A stretch of 64,000 nt of DNA from Antitrichia curtipendula (Eukaryota; Streptophyta; Bryopsida; Hypnales; Leucodontaceae), in NCBI GenBank assembly GCA_951230915.1, contig OX579636.1:9067001-9131000 (forward strand), read 5' to 3'. The translations under genes were made by a program, and so were the position numbers. The notes under the pieces were generated by a model. That model saw nothing but the letters and a program-made list of their open reading frames with translations. It ran no database searches and was not told where the DNA came from. Each line of letters begins with the position of its first letter. The first letter of the stretch is position 1. Positions 1 through 11,969 of this stretch are shown here, one piece after another.

Positions 1-533
1 AAAAAAGGGAAAGCAAGCCCCAACCATTCTTGAAATCTAAGCTTAGCATCTGCAGGATTGGATTGGTCTGCACTCTGCAGGCAAGCTGGAGTCGCAGAAG
101 CGACGGAGGGCAGAGCGCGGGCTGGATCGATAATTAGTAAAGACGGAGCGGAAGAAGGGCGAAGGTCGGTCGCCTAATCCGGTCGGGCCCCTGCAACTGG
201 AGCCTGTTAAATTTGGGCCCTGGCTGCCCTGCGCCCCTGCGCCAGCCTTTCCCCAATTCGGGCTCCGCTCTCCAAGAAAGTGGCCCTTGTGCTTTCCTTC
301 GGGAGCTCGCCCGTGCTGCAGCAGCCGGCACTCAATCGACAAACGCAGGGATTTCATGGCATTTATTAGCACGAAATTGGGGGGGAATGGGGGCAGAAAA
401 TCAGTTCAATGCAAGAAAGAAAAAGAGAACGAGAGGGAAAAAGAAAAGAAAAAGAAAGACAATGAGAGAGAAAAAGAGAGAGAGAAAATAGAGAGAAAGA
501 GAGAGAGAGAAAATAGAGAGAAATTGAGAAGAC
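1..533. other. GC-richer start of window plus purine-rich tract
   Basis: The first 350 bases are markedly richer in G and C than the following kilobases, which fits the edge of a gene or promoter lying outside the window, but no convincing coding frame was recognised. From about 412 to 531 the + strand is almost purely purine, with GAGA and AAAGAGAG runs. The open frames over that tract encode only Lys/Glu/Arg or Leu/Phe/Ser runs and are not taken as genes. Confidence 0.4.
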
Positions 534-1116
534 TTAACCCCTAAAGTTCCCAAGGGTGTTTTTTGACAAAAATCACTCAAAACTACCACTTCTGTGTATT
601 CACTTAAAGAAACAAAAAAATTTGTTTTGGAATTTACCGTAGGATCTTATACTTAACTTGTCTAAGATCATGTGGTAAAAATTTCATCAAATTTCACCGT
701 ACGGATTGGAAGATATTAGCATTCAAAGTTGAACAAAAAGTTTTTTTTTCAAGAAGTGCTTAAATTGCCCGAAAAACTAAGATTGTCCATAACTTTCTCA
801 TCCATAGTTCAAATAGAATGAATCAAAGCTTCACGTATAGGTAAGAACATAATATTATAGAAAAAAAATTCAAAAAAAAATATTTTGACTTTTTGTAATT
901 TTTTGGGGGCTGCCCGCCAATCTCCATTTCTTGCTCATTGTGCCATAACTTTTTATTCCGGCATCCGATTGAAACAAAAATTACATATCCACAAAAGCTC
1001 TTGCAAAGCTATACAACCTCAAAAATCTCAAAAAAATTCACTTCAAATTGAGACAATATGAACCTACCCGGACCCAAATTGTCTCCCAAGGGGACAAGCT
1101 GGGCTTTAGGGATTAA
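534..1116 (+). mobile_element. piggyBac-like non-autonomous element, short subfamily P1
   Basis: The element is bounded by TTAA on both sides, with inverted ends CCCCTAAAG on the left and CTTTAGGGA on the right. TTAA target duplications with ends starting CCC or TCCC are the hallmark of the piggyBac superfamily. Its 583 bp carry no open frame. It is nearly collinear with the copies starting at 8998 and 51316, and its right end is the reverse complement of the left end of the longer P2 elements. The bases just outside the two TTAA sites do not match each other, which supports TTAA as the duplication. Confidence 0.75.
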
Positions 1117-4100
1117 AGAAGAAGCTGGTTGCTACACTTATTTTCAATAGAGGTTGTCACACTTTCTTCTCCCCATTCTCAAATGGAGACATGACACTCT
1201 CTCCTTGAATTGTGAAGGGCCCATTCTATAAAGATTGAGAAGTTTTTTTCTTTTCCTCTAGAAATGAGGAGTGGCCATGAAGAAATTTTGCACATGAGGT
1301 TTTCATCTTGCTCGCTTCCACTTTGCTTATTGTTGAGGTTTTCATCCAAATTCGGAACCTGGTTAGTTTTTATTTTTTTCAATTGGATTCTTTTGAAGAA
1401 AAAGAAAAAGTGAGTAATAGAGTGATCCTAAGTTCTTATGAATAGAAATTGTATATGTTAGGCAATAATTTTGTAGAAGTCGTTTTCAAAAACATGTCAT
1501 AATTGGGTGCAATTATCATAAAATAAATCATCTTATCTATACACAATTAAATTGTGGCATATTTGTGTCACTTTGTATTGATGTCATAGAAGTTCCTAAA
1601 TGCATTTTGTTTTGTTTTTCTACATCTACATTTGAGCAATGAAATGAGCATCTATTTTGATACTTTTATTCATTCAAAATTGATAAATAACTAATATATA
1701 GTTTGTTTTTTAAGCTACACTGCCTCCAATATGATGGTTATATAGAATTCAAAAATGGCCCTATTATCATAGCGTTTACAACAATTTTGACACTTGAATG
1801 AATTAGATTCTAATGAACTTAATCTTACTTCATTCAAAGTATCATTTTACTCCAGGGAGGGTTTTATGAAGCTAATTATAATAGAAGATGTCAACATATA
1901 TCTCCTTTGTAGCAATGATACTAGTGCATGAACGCATAGACATGAGCCTACAAGTTTTAAACCTAGTTGTAGGCGTGAACCTAAAATCATTTGAAGGTGT
2001 TTATGATACATGTATGTATAACATAGGTGCACTATAATATGGAAAGAGTCTATAACATAGAAAACTATAACCATAGAAGGTGTTCATATTGTAAACTCTT
2101 AAGTTCATATGCTAGCTAGCATTTTCCCCTTTATAGGAGTTTAAAAAATTGCAAATGAGGAGTTTGAATGAAAAATTATGTTGCGTGTTGTGTTTGAAGC
2201 AAAGTGGTTTACAATAGACAATTTGTGCTTAAACCTTCTTTACTTCTAAATTTTTGGCAAGTATGTAACAAATATGATACAATATGCAGTTGTTATGAAC
2301 TATGTGTAGTGCAAAATTGCACCCCAAGAGCTACCATATTAATGCACCTTGCAGATTTGCATACTTTTCGAATTAAGCCGTATACAATTATTTGTGCAGG
2401 GCACATATAGTGATTTATTTAGTTTTGTAGTAAAGTACAAGCTTCTGGTTATCATGGTAAATTGTCTTCTTCAATCTTTAAATGCTCAAATTAAATGAAG
2501 CAAGGCCTTCTTTACATTCAAATTGGGTAGCTTTGGATAAAACCTCTCAGGGCAATCCCTAACTTGTTTTTGTAATGCCAACCTTGGGAGTTAGTGTAAA
2601 GAAATAGTAGGCCACAAAAGTATCAAACCTATAGTTTAGTATATTTTCTAAAATAATGGATATTACTATGTGAATTCTTCTAAAATGACTGGCTTTTAGA
2701 TATTTTGTCCAAGTCCCCTTTCAAAATTAAAGATCAAGACCAGTTTTCGAGATGAGTTTGACTTCAAAATTAGACGACTCAAAATAGTGCACTTTTTGCC
2801 ACAAAGAACAAAGTATTGTGGATGTCATTTTCTCCCTTGACCTTGAAATTTAAAGTATGAGGTTACATCATTTTGTCTTCTTAAATTTCAAAGTTCTCAC
2901 TGGTTGAAAACTTTAAACTTGCTTAAGAAAATAATAGACTAAAGATCACTCTTAAAAATAAGTGAAAATTTTAGTAATCTTTCTAATATATCATTGGTTC
3001 AAATAGATCATTCAATATTGTTTGGATTCACTCTCTTGTCTTTGCTCGTAAGAATGGAGATCACAATATTTGGACCAAGTATCCACCTCCTTCTAGTTTG
3101 TTTTTGTAGCTTTATTTTGGCACTCTCTTTGTCTCTGTTCATTTTTCTCCATTGTCCAACCTTTGGCATGGTTTTTTTTTGTATGGTGAATAGTTTTTTT
3201 AATGCAATGGTTCTTCCATTTGTTCCTAAAAAAAAATAGAGCATTCATTACCCTTTCCAAAAAAAAATATTCCTTGAAGTTTCTTCAACAAGGACTCTTG
3301 ATTGAATGAAGTGCACTTTTCAAAACATCTAAACTCAATGAGGGTGGGTGCTTGAGCATCTAGAGCTTCCTGTAGCAATTGGGTATTCCCGAATTTGTAA
3401 TCCAATTGTTTTGTTTATTGGAAGCGCCCCCCCCCCATTCCCAGGTAGAATTTCCTGTCAAGGTCAGTCGGTCGGTCGGTCTGATGGAAATATTACTATC
3501 ATTCTTAACTTATTATTCAAGAGTCTACGGTATTGTTCCGTCCTTTTTTTCATTCCGAGTTGAGTGTTTTCCGGGCATCAGTTGATTGCTTTTCAAAATC
3601 AGTAAATTAGGAAATGGACTTTAATAACGTCATCAGGAATCGCGGCACCGCCCCTTCCCCTTTCCAACTGAAATCCTGAAATGACAAATGGGGAAAGAAA
3701 GTCCTGGGCCACTCAGGGGAAGAGCGTCCCAAAGGGATCCTATGCTGGCTGAGCAGTGGGCACCCATCACCACTCATCAGCAAAAATGAAGGTTCCAGCC
3801 AGTTGTTATGAAATTCGGTTGGTGTAACTTTTTTAAATTTTAATAAAATTAGGACCTTACAATGCAGATCACTTTTGTACATAACGCAATCATAACATTG
3901 TTTACTAATGAGTCACGGTCACTTTTGTATAGTTGAAAAGTAGTGTTGGTTTTTTTCATTTTTTTGTTTTCGTTTTTTATGAAATGCCAAATTGGCAATG
4001 TCAAATGTTACAGTGGTGCTCCAAATTTCAACATTCATCCACATATTGGATAGAAAACATCACATTAGCACATGTCACATATCCATAATTCTATTTTCAT

Positions 4101-4275
4101 CTATAATTTGGTGATTTCATCTAAGATTTTTTTTTGAACTGAACTTTTTTGGCAAATTCTTTTTTATGGTTTGCTGCCTTTTTTTAGCCAAATTATACTT
4201 TGGGGAGGCAATATGGTACTATAATGTCAAAAAAAAAGATTGTTGGAAAGGGGCCCTAATGTGCACAAAGTTGTC
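1117..4275. other. Intergenic, AT-rich, no gene recognised
   Basis: About 3.1 kb of AT-rich sequence with short open frames only (under 95 residues, low-complexity composition). Near 3427 there is a C run, and near 3465-3482 a short GTCG tandem run. The stretch 3607-3880 is slightly richer in GC, but no product could be recognised there. Confidence 0.4.
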
Positions 4276-4927
4276 TTAACCCCTAAATGCCCAGGGCACC
4301 AAATTTTGGTGTTGACAGTATTTTGAAGTTAAATAAAACCTAACCAAATTGCTATTTCTTGTAGTTTATAGTTTTTGAATTTTTTTGAAGTCTATTTTTA
4401 GCATCAAAAATCCATTTAAAAAATGATTGATTATGATTTTTTTATTCAAGATTTTGTGCAAGGGTGTCCATTGCAATCTTGACTTTTTGTAGTGTTGAGG
4501 GCTCTTGGAAATGAGCCTAAAATATATTAGATCTTGGAGAGAAAAATCACATTAGAAAATTCATTTAAAAAAATTGTAGAGTAGATTTTGAGAAGCCATA
4601 AATTGATTGGGTTATGCTTGTTAGGCCCTTTATCTTCATATTTTTTGGTGACCACCTTTTGAGATTTGACATAAAAAGAGGATTGATAGACTTCAAATCA
4701 CTTTTGCAGTTTTAACACCCTCATAATCAAACATTATAATCTTTCAATCCATAAGTGTTGTTGTTGTTGTGTTTTCTATTCCTATGTCATCTTTAACATG
4801 TATGGTTTGAATTTATACAATTAAAATTTAAAAAAAATTGATACATCTTATCAAAATGTTGTCTTCTTGTTCAATTTAGAGCAAATTCCTAGAAGCTCAA
4901 AAAAGGCCTTGGGCAGTTAGGGGTTAA
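4276..4927 (+). mobile_element. piggyBac-like non-autonomous element, subfamily P4
   Basis: TTAA flanks both ends. The left end reads CCCCTAAATGCCCAGGGCAC and the right end finishes GGGCAGTTAGGGG before TTAA. It is 652 bp and non-coding. A diverged inverted copy lies at 17536-18208, sharing the end motif and internal stretches. Confidence 0.7.
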
Positions 4928-5672
4928 ATGTCTCCTCAACCAACTCCAATCTTTAAATAAAGTGATAAAGTCTCTCCCAAATTTCTATCAAAGCATAAAA
5001 TCTTTCCACTATAAAAAATCATCCCCATCTACAATTGGGCAAGAATGATTTGGTATCTGGTTTGACTCAAAGAATGATTGGTGCTTTTGTAATTGCACCA
5101 GATTGGAAACATCCACAACAGCCGAGTTATTCCACAGTCATGATTGCGACTACAAGCTGAAGCAGGGGCAAACTATGAGATTCATGCACGTTTTTTCCGT
5201 TCTCAATACCATCAGCCTTTTGGCGGGAAATTGAGGGTATCCATTGTACAGGACTCAGTCACAAACAACAACTTGGGTGTCATACAATGTAATTAGTCTT
5301 CATTTCAAAATGACTTGAAAATGACTGGCAAGGGAACCCGACGACTTGAAAATGATTTTTCGCATTGTTGATGTGGATGTGGATAATTCACATCTCCCTG
5401 GGCCTCGACTACGCCCATTCTAACATGACTTCTGGTAGTCAAATTTGAGTAGCACGCAGTCAGACCTTGTAAGTGGGGCTCTAGAACGCGACAACAACAT
5501 GACTCAATTGTCACTCACAGAAGACTTTGGAGTATGTGTAAAATTTCTACTGTGGAAATTTCTGTCCGCTCGGGCAGGAATCACTTGTGATCAGTACTGG
5601 AATGCAATTGCAGTGGGTACATGACAAGGAAGTGTTGTCAAGAATGACAACAATGAAGGATTTTTTGGCAAC
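4928..5672. other. Intergenic, nothing recognised
   Basis: Mixed-composition sequence between a piggyBac-like element and the double-hairpin unit. Only short open frames are present and none has recognisable protein character. Confidence 0.35.
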
Positions 5673-5957
5673 CGTTAAGCACTCTACAGCTTACTACTGT
5701 AGAAAAAAATGCCCGATTATACGCCACAATGTATTCGTGATCGTGCCAGGCATTAATTATAGTGCCTGGCACGATAATCGTGCCTGGCACTATAATTAAT
5801 GCCTGGCACAATCCTATAAATTTTTCGGGCCCGCGTGCTTAACGCAGCGGGAGTCCTCCCCCCTCGGGCCTCCCGTCCTGTGAGGGCCCCGCCCCTCAGG
5901 CTCGGGCTCCCGCCCTCGCCTTCGAGGCAGGGCCCTCGGGGGGAGGCCTCCCACTAT
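5673..5957 (+). repeat. Double-hairpin repeat family D, copy 1
   Basis: This unit has two structures in series. At 5743-5809 is a 67-bp near-perfect palindrome made of four TGCCTGGCA-type motifs, with one mismatched pair around a single central base. At about 5849-5870 and 5930-5952 are GC-rich inverted arms separated by about 60 bp. The block begins after GTTAAGCACTC and ends at CCCACTATA, as does the second copy near 11053-11338. Its composition is far above the local GC. The architecture suggests a foldback element, but no target duplication was identified. Confidence 0.6.
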
Positions 5958-5994
5958 ACATAATGTATTGCAAATGTAGGGCAAAAATGCCTTA

Positions 5995-6379
5995 CATGTG
6001 AGCTAAATCGTCCTTCATGTAAATGAAGTTCTCGTGATTGTTTTGGATCTTCACCCAGTCACACCGCATAGAATGATCTTCGTATGCAATGCATCATGAT
6101 CCAGCTCCAATGTGTCTTTTATGACTCCCATTTAGTTCACTAATGTTTTACCTTCATTTTTTGATGGAATTGAAAACTTGAAGCTATCCCGTTCTTGTAG
6201 CTTATCAACTGTGTTGTTGTTTCATCCTCCACTTGGAAGTGGTTACCGAATGCAGTGATGCGTGTGTACATCGTGGCTCTTTGTGATGGCTTCTTGCTGA
6301 GGAGCAAGTAGTCCATGTCCTTTGAGTTTGTCAAGTCCAACTTTGAATTGTGCATAATGCTCTGAATCCAATCTACCAA
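5995..6379 (-). pseudogene. Coding-like fragment, probably a transposon protein remnant
   Basis: The - strand open frame 6140-6379 encodes a protein-like stretch including YTRITAFGNHFQVEDETT. A second frame downstream (about 5998-6090) encodes MRCDWVKIQNNHENFIYMKD. The two are separated by stops, so any gene is broken. The 'G-NHF-V-D' pattern is reminiscent of N-terminal segments of plant transposon proteins of the CACTA/DUF4216-4218 type, but this is an impression from memory and not a firm assignment. It could also be a diverged exon of an unknown host gene. Confidence 0.3.
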
Positions 6380-7251
6380 TGTAGACGTTTAGGGATTTGT
6401 CAATTCTTTGGTTGTCTACTTCCTACACCCACAAACAACTCTCACGAGACGGAATCGTTGGGCCCAACACGCGGGTATCATGTGTAGGTAGACATTTCTC
6501 ATTCAGGAATAATATAACCAAGGGGGGATGCAACCCACTGGTATGACTTAAAAATGATTCCAACTCAATGACTTTAAAATGGCGTTACAGTAATTTACTT
6601 TAATAACGATTCAAATATGACTTCCACACATCTTCTGCACTACTACGCAATCAAACTTGAGTACGACCTCTCTAAACATTGTAGTCTTTGTAGTTCTTAT
6701 TTCTTAAGTCACATGATTGGCTTATCTTGACATATGCCTATTAAGGATACATGCCAATTCTAAGACATCCCAATTGATCTTTGAGGTGCTATATGGAATA
6801 TTTTTCTTTATTTTTATGGGATTTAAATATTTTCCCTAATAGTATGATGAATATATTAGATGGATTTACACAACATTTGCCATAGAATTAGTGAAGTACA
6901 TATTGTATACACTAGATCTAGAGCTATCATATATATTCACAATGTACATTGATAGCAATGGTGTTTGGTTCTCCACTTATTTTGTAAAGCATTTTATACC
7001 TTTGTATCACTTTTTGTGCCTCAAATTTGGATGAATGTGTATATGTAATTGTTTATTTATAGCATATATCCTTTAATAAAAATGCTTATTTAAAAAAAAT
7101 GAGAATTGCATCATTTATATTCCATTACCACTTACATTGATTTTACTTATTCTTTTATTAAAAAAGGAGGTTTGAATCAATAAAAAAACCCATGGAAAAC
7201 AATCAACTAGGATCCCAATGGGGTACTAGTCATTCAAGAGTATAGGAATTA
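6380..7251. other. Intergenic, AT-rich
   Basis: No gene, terminal repeat or strong secondary structure was recognised in this stretch. Confidence 0.35.
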
Positions 7252-7256
7252 GCTAG

Positions 7257-7826
7257 CCTTTCGAAGGGTGCACTTAGTTCTACTACAACAAACCACGTGC
7301 AAACAAGTGGTTTCTAATAGACTATAATTTCAACCTAAAATTTTGAGCATTGTTTAGTAATGACTATAGGTTTCTATTGCCAAAATTTCCAATTCAAATA
7401 AAATATGAAATGATTTCTAGAAGAGGTTGAAAATGAACTAAAATGGCATGTTTTTCAACTCAAATAATTATAGAGAACACATTTAGATGACCATTAAATC
7501 AATATTCAACTGAAAATGAGCTTTCAATAGAGAGTTATTTTTAGGATGTTTTAATTCATTTTTTAAACAAATTTTTCTTATATAATATAGGGGTGTAAAA
7601 GTTATTTTTCAATTCTACAGTGTATCATTTTACTTCAAAAATTTGTAACTAGTTATTATTAACAAATAAAAATATCAATAATTTAAAATATAAACTTTCA
7701 AAGTAGAAAAATCTATTCATATATACATTTATATATATTTAAATTTTAAAATTCAAAAAGTATGTAGGGGTCCAAAGTTTTGTTTGCACATGGTTTCTAA
7801 TGGATACTCTAAGTGAGCTCCCCAAG
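7257..7826 (+). mobile_element. Non-autonomous DNA transposon family B, copy 1
   Basis: A 570-bp non-coding element flanked by GCTAG on both sides (7252-7256 and 7827-7831). The ends are imperfect inverted repeats of about 40 bp. The left end runs through GGGTGCACTTAG and ACCACGTGCAAACAAG, and the right end, reverse-complemented, through GAGCTCACTTAG and ACCATGTGCAAACAA. A second copy at 12190-12735 matches over its whole length. The superfamily is unclear because the duplication appears to be 4-5 bp. Confidence 0.65.
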
Positions 7827-7831
7827 GCTAG

Positions 7832-8997
7832 CCTTCAACGCAAAGCAAGAAAATGATCAAAAATGATCAATTGGTGTTTGTAAACCAACCCATCATAGGC
7901 AAAAGATTCATTAGAGACACCAAGGGAATGATCCATTAAAGTCTTGCATTAGTCCTTAATATATATATATATTTTTCAATAAATGAGATTTGACGTACAT
8001 TAAGTAGAATTAGTGGCCACAATCAATGTCTTGAATGATGAAGTGACTTTCTTAGGTCTTCATGTTGTGACCATGTTCCTAAATATTGTGACTGTCAGGA
8101 AATATTTTGACTACTTTAGGTGAGTAAGAGGACCATTATAGATACACTTTTTGAAGTTGGGCCAATTAGATAGCACACTTCAAAATTTCATAACAAATTC
8201 ATACTTTGTCAAAAAAATAAAATTTTAGTTACTCATTTGCTCTCCCTATTTTTCAAATTTCTTTTTAAAGAAAGAAAATTTAAAAATGCCAATAGGAAAA
8301 ACTAGTCATTCTCCCTCAAATACGCAACTCTTGTATTATATGCAAGGGTCATCGGCATTAAAACGGCTTAGAGGATGGCTTTTGTAAAAATTATATCAAA
8401 TTAAAAAGACCAAAAAGTTAGGTAAAGACCAAATTAAAAAAACTCATATAATTAGATTTTTAATGCTATTAGTGTCCTCAAAAATACTCATTTTATGTAT
8501 ATAACTGTATTTTTGGATTCCTTATTGAAAGAGCTACAAGAGTTTTCTACATTAAAACAAATTATATTCCTTGAGATTGGACTAAATTGCATTATAAGTG
8601 ATTATAATGAGGGCCATATAATATGGGAGTTGCATACCCGGGCATTCTCCATGTCACAAGTTGATTTACCTTATTATTGATTTTTCCTATCAGTGTATGG
8701 AACACAATCATAAAAAAGCCACACTATTTGCAATATATTTAAATCAGTGCAAACTAGAATATAACTATATTCCACTAATTAGCACCACTTTTAAGTTTAT
8801 ATTTTTGGAACTCAATTTGTACACCTACTAATCCATACCTTAATCCTTGAACGTCAACACAAACGCCAAACATCCGATAGATGATAGGGAATCATTCTAG
8901 TAGGACAAAAGTACAACTATTAGTTCTTGGATTTTTGTTGTGAAAAGGGGAGGTCTTCTATAGTAGTTCGACCTTCAATGAGTGCTTTGGCTATTTC
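7832..8997. other. Intergenic, AT-rich
   Basis: Contains a short TA run near 7963-7973 and otherwise nothing recognised. The open frame at 8495-8680 is short, AT-biased and not supported as a gene. Confidence 0.35.
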
Positions 8998-9579
8998 TTA
9001 ACCCCTAAAGCCCCGAGGGTGTTTTTTTGCCAAAAACCACTCAAAACTACCACTTCTGTTGTATTCACTTAACGAAACCAATTCTTTTGTATTTTTTTGG
9101 AATTTAACCGTAGGTTCTTATACTTAAATTGTCTGAGATCATGTAGTAAAAATTTCATCAAATTTCATCGTAAGGATTGGAAGATATTAGCATTCAAAGT
9201 TGAACAAAAAGTTTTTTTTCAAGAAGTGTTTAAATTGCCCGAAAAACTAAAATTGTCCATAATTTTCTCATCCCTAGTCCAAATAGAATGAATCAAAGCT
9301 TCACGTATAGGTAAAAATATAATATTATAGGTAAAAAATTCAAAAAAATATATTTTGATTTTTTATAATTCTTTTTGGGCTGCCCACCAATCTCCATTTC
9401 TTGCTCATTGTGCCATAACTTTTTCATCTGGCATCTGATTGAAACAAAAATTACATATCCATAAAGCTCTTGCAAAGCTACACAACCTCAAAAAATCTCA
9501 AAAAAATTCACTTCAAATTGAGACAATAGGAACCTACCTGGATCCAAATTGTCCCATGAGGGGACAAGCGAGGGGTTAA
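8998..9579 (+). mobile_element. piggyBac-like non-autonomous element, subfamily P1
   Basis: Bounded by TTAA. The left end is CCCCTAAAGCCCCGAGGG. The right end has lost the CTTT of the terminal repeat and reads GCGAGGGG before TTAA. It is 582 bp and collinear with the copies at 534-1116 and 51316-51906, with small differences throughout. It has no coding capacity. Confidence 0.75.
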
Positions 9580-9632
9580 GCCAATGATTCACACAATAAT
9601 GAAAAGGGATGATTTCCATGGTCACCCCCTTG

Positions 9633-9880
9633 TCCTTTAAGGGTTAAAATTAGTTCGTTACTTTTGTTTTGCTTGTTACGGTGAGATCTCGTAAACCGTG
9701 CATTCCCTAATCGCGTTCTAAGTACTATTAGAAAGCTCTTTGCAAGGAGGGGTACATGGGCTTTATTTCATGGCGCTTAAACCAGCAGTGTGAAAGAATG
9801 ATTGAATTTTGAGGTTTTTCTGAATTAAAAAGTTGAAAAATTATTTGGGATGTGGCAACGGCATGAGGTGCACTGGTAGG
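9633..9880 (+). repeat. Solo TTAA-type end plus short copy of repeat E
   Basis: At 9633-9647 a fragment reading TCCTTTAAGGGTTAA resembles an orphan right end of the TTAA elements. From about 9721 to 9880 the sequence resembles repeat E near 38843-39932. Shared motifs are GAAAG-TCTT-GCAAGGAGGG, ATGGCGCTTAAACC, AGTGTGAAAG and TGTGGCAACGGCA. This copy is much shorter than those near 39 kb. Confidence 0.45.
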
Positions 9881-9956
9881 ATTGAAACCAGTGCACTAGG
9901 TGCTCGTCTGCTACAGTCTCCTGCTGCTGTAAGTAAGTTGCTGGGCCTGCTTCTCC

Positions 9957-10834
9957 TTAATCCCTAAAGGCCTGTCTGTCCCTTTGGGGGACAATTTGGG
10001 TCGGGGTAGGTTCCTATGACCTCAATTTGTAGAGAATTTTTTTGGGATTTTTTGAGGTTGTGCGGTTCTGCGAGAGCTTTGTGGATATATAATTTTTATT
10101 TCAAATGGTGCCCAGGAGAAAAAGTTATGCCAAAAATAGAGTTCGGCGGGCAACACAAATAAATCACAAAAAGTCAAAATAAATTTCTTAAATATTTTTT
10201 CCAAAATCTATGTCTTTTTGTGTACATTTGAAGCTTTGATTCATTCCATTTGGACTAATAATGAAAAAGTTATGGACAATCTTAGTTTTTTCGGGCAATC
10301 TAAGCATCTTCTTGAAAAAATAACTTTTAGGATTCATTTTTGAATGCAATTTTTACAATTTTCAGAAAAAAATTGTTAGACAAGGTTGGATTTGCTTGCT
10401 AGAACAATCTCACCGTTGGGATTATGGTATTTCAATTTTATCTTAGAGCTATTAACGATTTAGTTATTCCTTCGATCTTGAACCTACTTCTACTTAACAA
10501 TTTTTTAACTGAAGTATTCAACATATAAACTTAGAAAATCAAAATCAGCAATACAAAAAATTTAAGTTAAAATAGGTTCAAAGCCCCAAAATCTAGTCAA
10601 GCAAGGTGCAACAAAACTTGTTTTCTTCACTTTGAATGCAAATATCTTGCAATCTATTTCTTCAAAGTTTCTGAAATTTCTTGCATACATTCTGATACTA
10701 GTCTAGTATAAGATCCTATGGTTAGATATGCAAAAAAAAAAACACAATTTTTATAGCCTTTTGCTCTTTGCAATAGAAGTGAGAGTTTTGAATGTGTTTT
10801 GATGGAGAAAAGGCCTTGGGGCTTTAGGGGTTAA
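9957..10834 (+). mobile_element. piggyBac-like non-autonomous element, long subfamily P2
   Basis: An 878-bp element bounded by TTAA with ends TCCCTAAAGG and GCTTTAGGGG. Its left part is the reverse complement of the right part of the P1 elements, including the GGGGGACAATTTGGGT motif. It carries about 300 bp of extra internal sequence shared with 54683-55612 and the decayed copy at 28502. No transposase frame is present. Confidence 0.75.
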
Positions 10835-11052
10835 GTGAACCCCGTAAACTCGAGCCCCAGTCTACCGTAATCCTGATATTTGAGCGCAATCTCCCTCCCT
10901 CCCTCCAAGTCCACACCCAATCCGCATACTTACAGACACCCTACCCTACTGTATTGCAGCACATGGAATCACTGTTATCTTCTAGAGTCCCTCCCTCCCT
11001 CCCTTCCCTCCACAGGCAGGCAGGCATCTGAGATGCCGGATTCCACTCTTCG

Positions 11053-11338
11053 TTAAGCACTCAGGCGCCCTGTGCTTTAGGAAAAACAACAAGATTTTGG
11101 AGCGTAATGCTTCCGTTACAGTGCCAGGCATTGATTACAGCTCCTGGCACTGGTTACAGTGCCTGGCACTATAACCGGTGCCAGGAGCTGTAATCAGTAC
11201 CTGGTAGCTCGTGCTTAACACAGCGGGACGCCCCACCACTCGGGCATCCCGCTGTGTGAGGTCCCCGCCACTCACCCTCGGGCCTCGTGGCAGGGCCCTC
11301 ACACAGCGGGACGCCCGAGTGGTGGGGCGTCCCACTAT
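11053..11338 (+). repeat. Double-hairpin repeat family D, copy 2
   Basis: It has the same layout as the unit near 5.7 kb. An imperfect palindrome at about 11123-11208 is built from CCAGGCA/TGCCTGG-type motifs. It is followed by a GC-rich inverted repeat with arms 11225-11261 and 11296-11333, which differ at one position over about 37 bp. It begins after GTTAAGCACTC and ends at CCCACTATA like copy 1. Sequence identity between the two copies is much lower than the similarity of their structures. Confidence 0.6.
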
Positions 11339-11879
11339 ACCCAACTGTGTCTAGCTACCACGCCATTCGGCTCGTCAAATGTGACAAAACCATTAACTAA
11401 GGTTCCGTAGGGCGGGTGGCCTTTCAATCCGATTGTGGCCGGCTTCCCATGCGATGCCTCATTTCCAATACGATACGCGGTTTGGGTCTCTTGGCTTCAT
11501 TCGAGATGCCAGACTTATGCTTCCCCGAAAAGCAGGGACGCAATTGGTGATGCAAGATTCACCATCCTCAAAAAAGCAAGTCTTGTACTCTTGTAGTCTT
11601 CTTGTACAGTACAGTAGAGGAGAGGAGAGGCCCGCTCCTGTCTCCTGGAGTTTTTTCACCGCCCTGGACGCAGTGGGTTCCTGGTCTCAGGGTCATCAGC
11701 CAGTCCTGGCATGAATGAGTAGCCTTGGCGCCCTCGTGCCTCCGACGACGGACTTGTTGGATCAGAATACCAATCTAGTGTTCCGTAATGGAACGGAGGG
11801 AGGGTCGTGAACTGAAATGGTAAGTAAGTAAGTGATGAATGTCAATGATACAGTAACAAAATTAGAGTCAATTATGTGC

Positions 11880-11967
11880 AAAGAGAGCACGAGGGAGCAA
11901 AGAGAGAGCACGAGGGAGCAAAGAGAGAGCACGAGGGAGCAAAGAGAGAGCACGAGGGAGCAAAGAG
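11880..11967 (+). repeat. 21-bp tandem repeat, about four units
   Basis: The unit AAAGAGAGAGCACGAGGGAG plus one base repeats about four times with little variation. It directly abuts the left end of the family C element. The opposite-strand frame gives a Cys-Ser-Leu-Val-Leu-Ser-Leu repeat that is a by-product of the DNA repeat. Confidence 0.8.
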
Positions 11968-11969
11968 GA

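Larger units (their letters stand above)
10835..11969. other. Intergenic with hairpin unit and short tandem repeats
   Basis: This GC-mixed stretch holds CTCC runs near 10890 and 10990, the second double-hairpin unit, and a 21-bp tandem repeat. The open frame at 11433-11714 has ordinary composition but no recognisable motif, so it is not called as a gene. Confidence 0.35.

Noticed and set aside
401..589. Open frames over the GA-rich tract
   Set aside because: They encode only Lys/Glu/Arg or Leu/Phe/Ser runs produced by the purine repeat.
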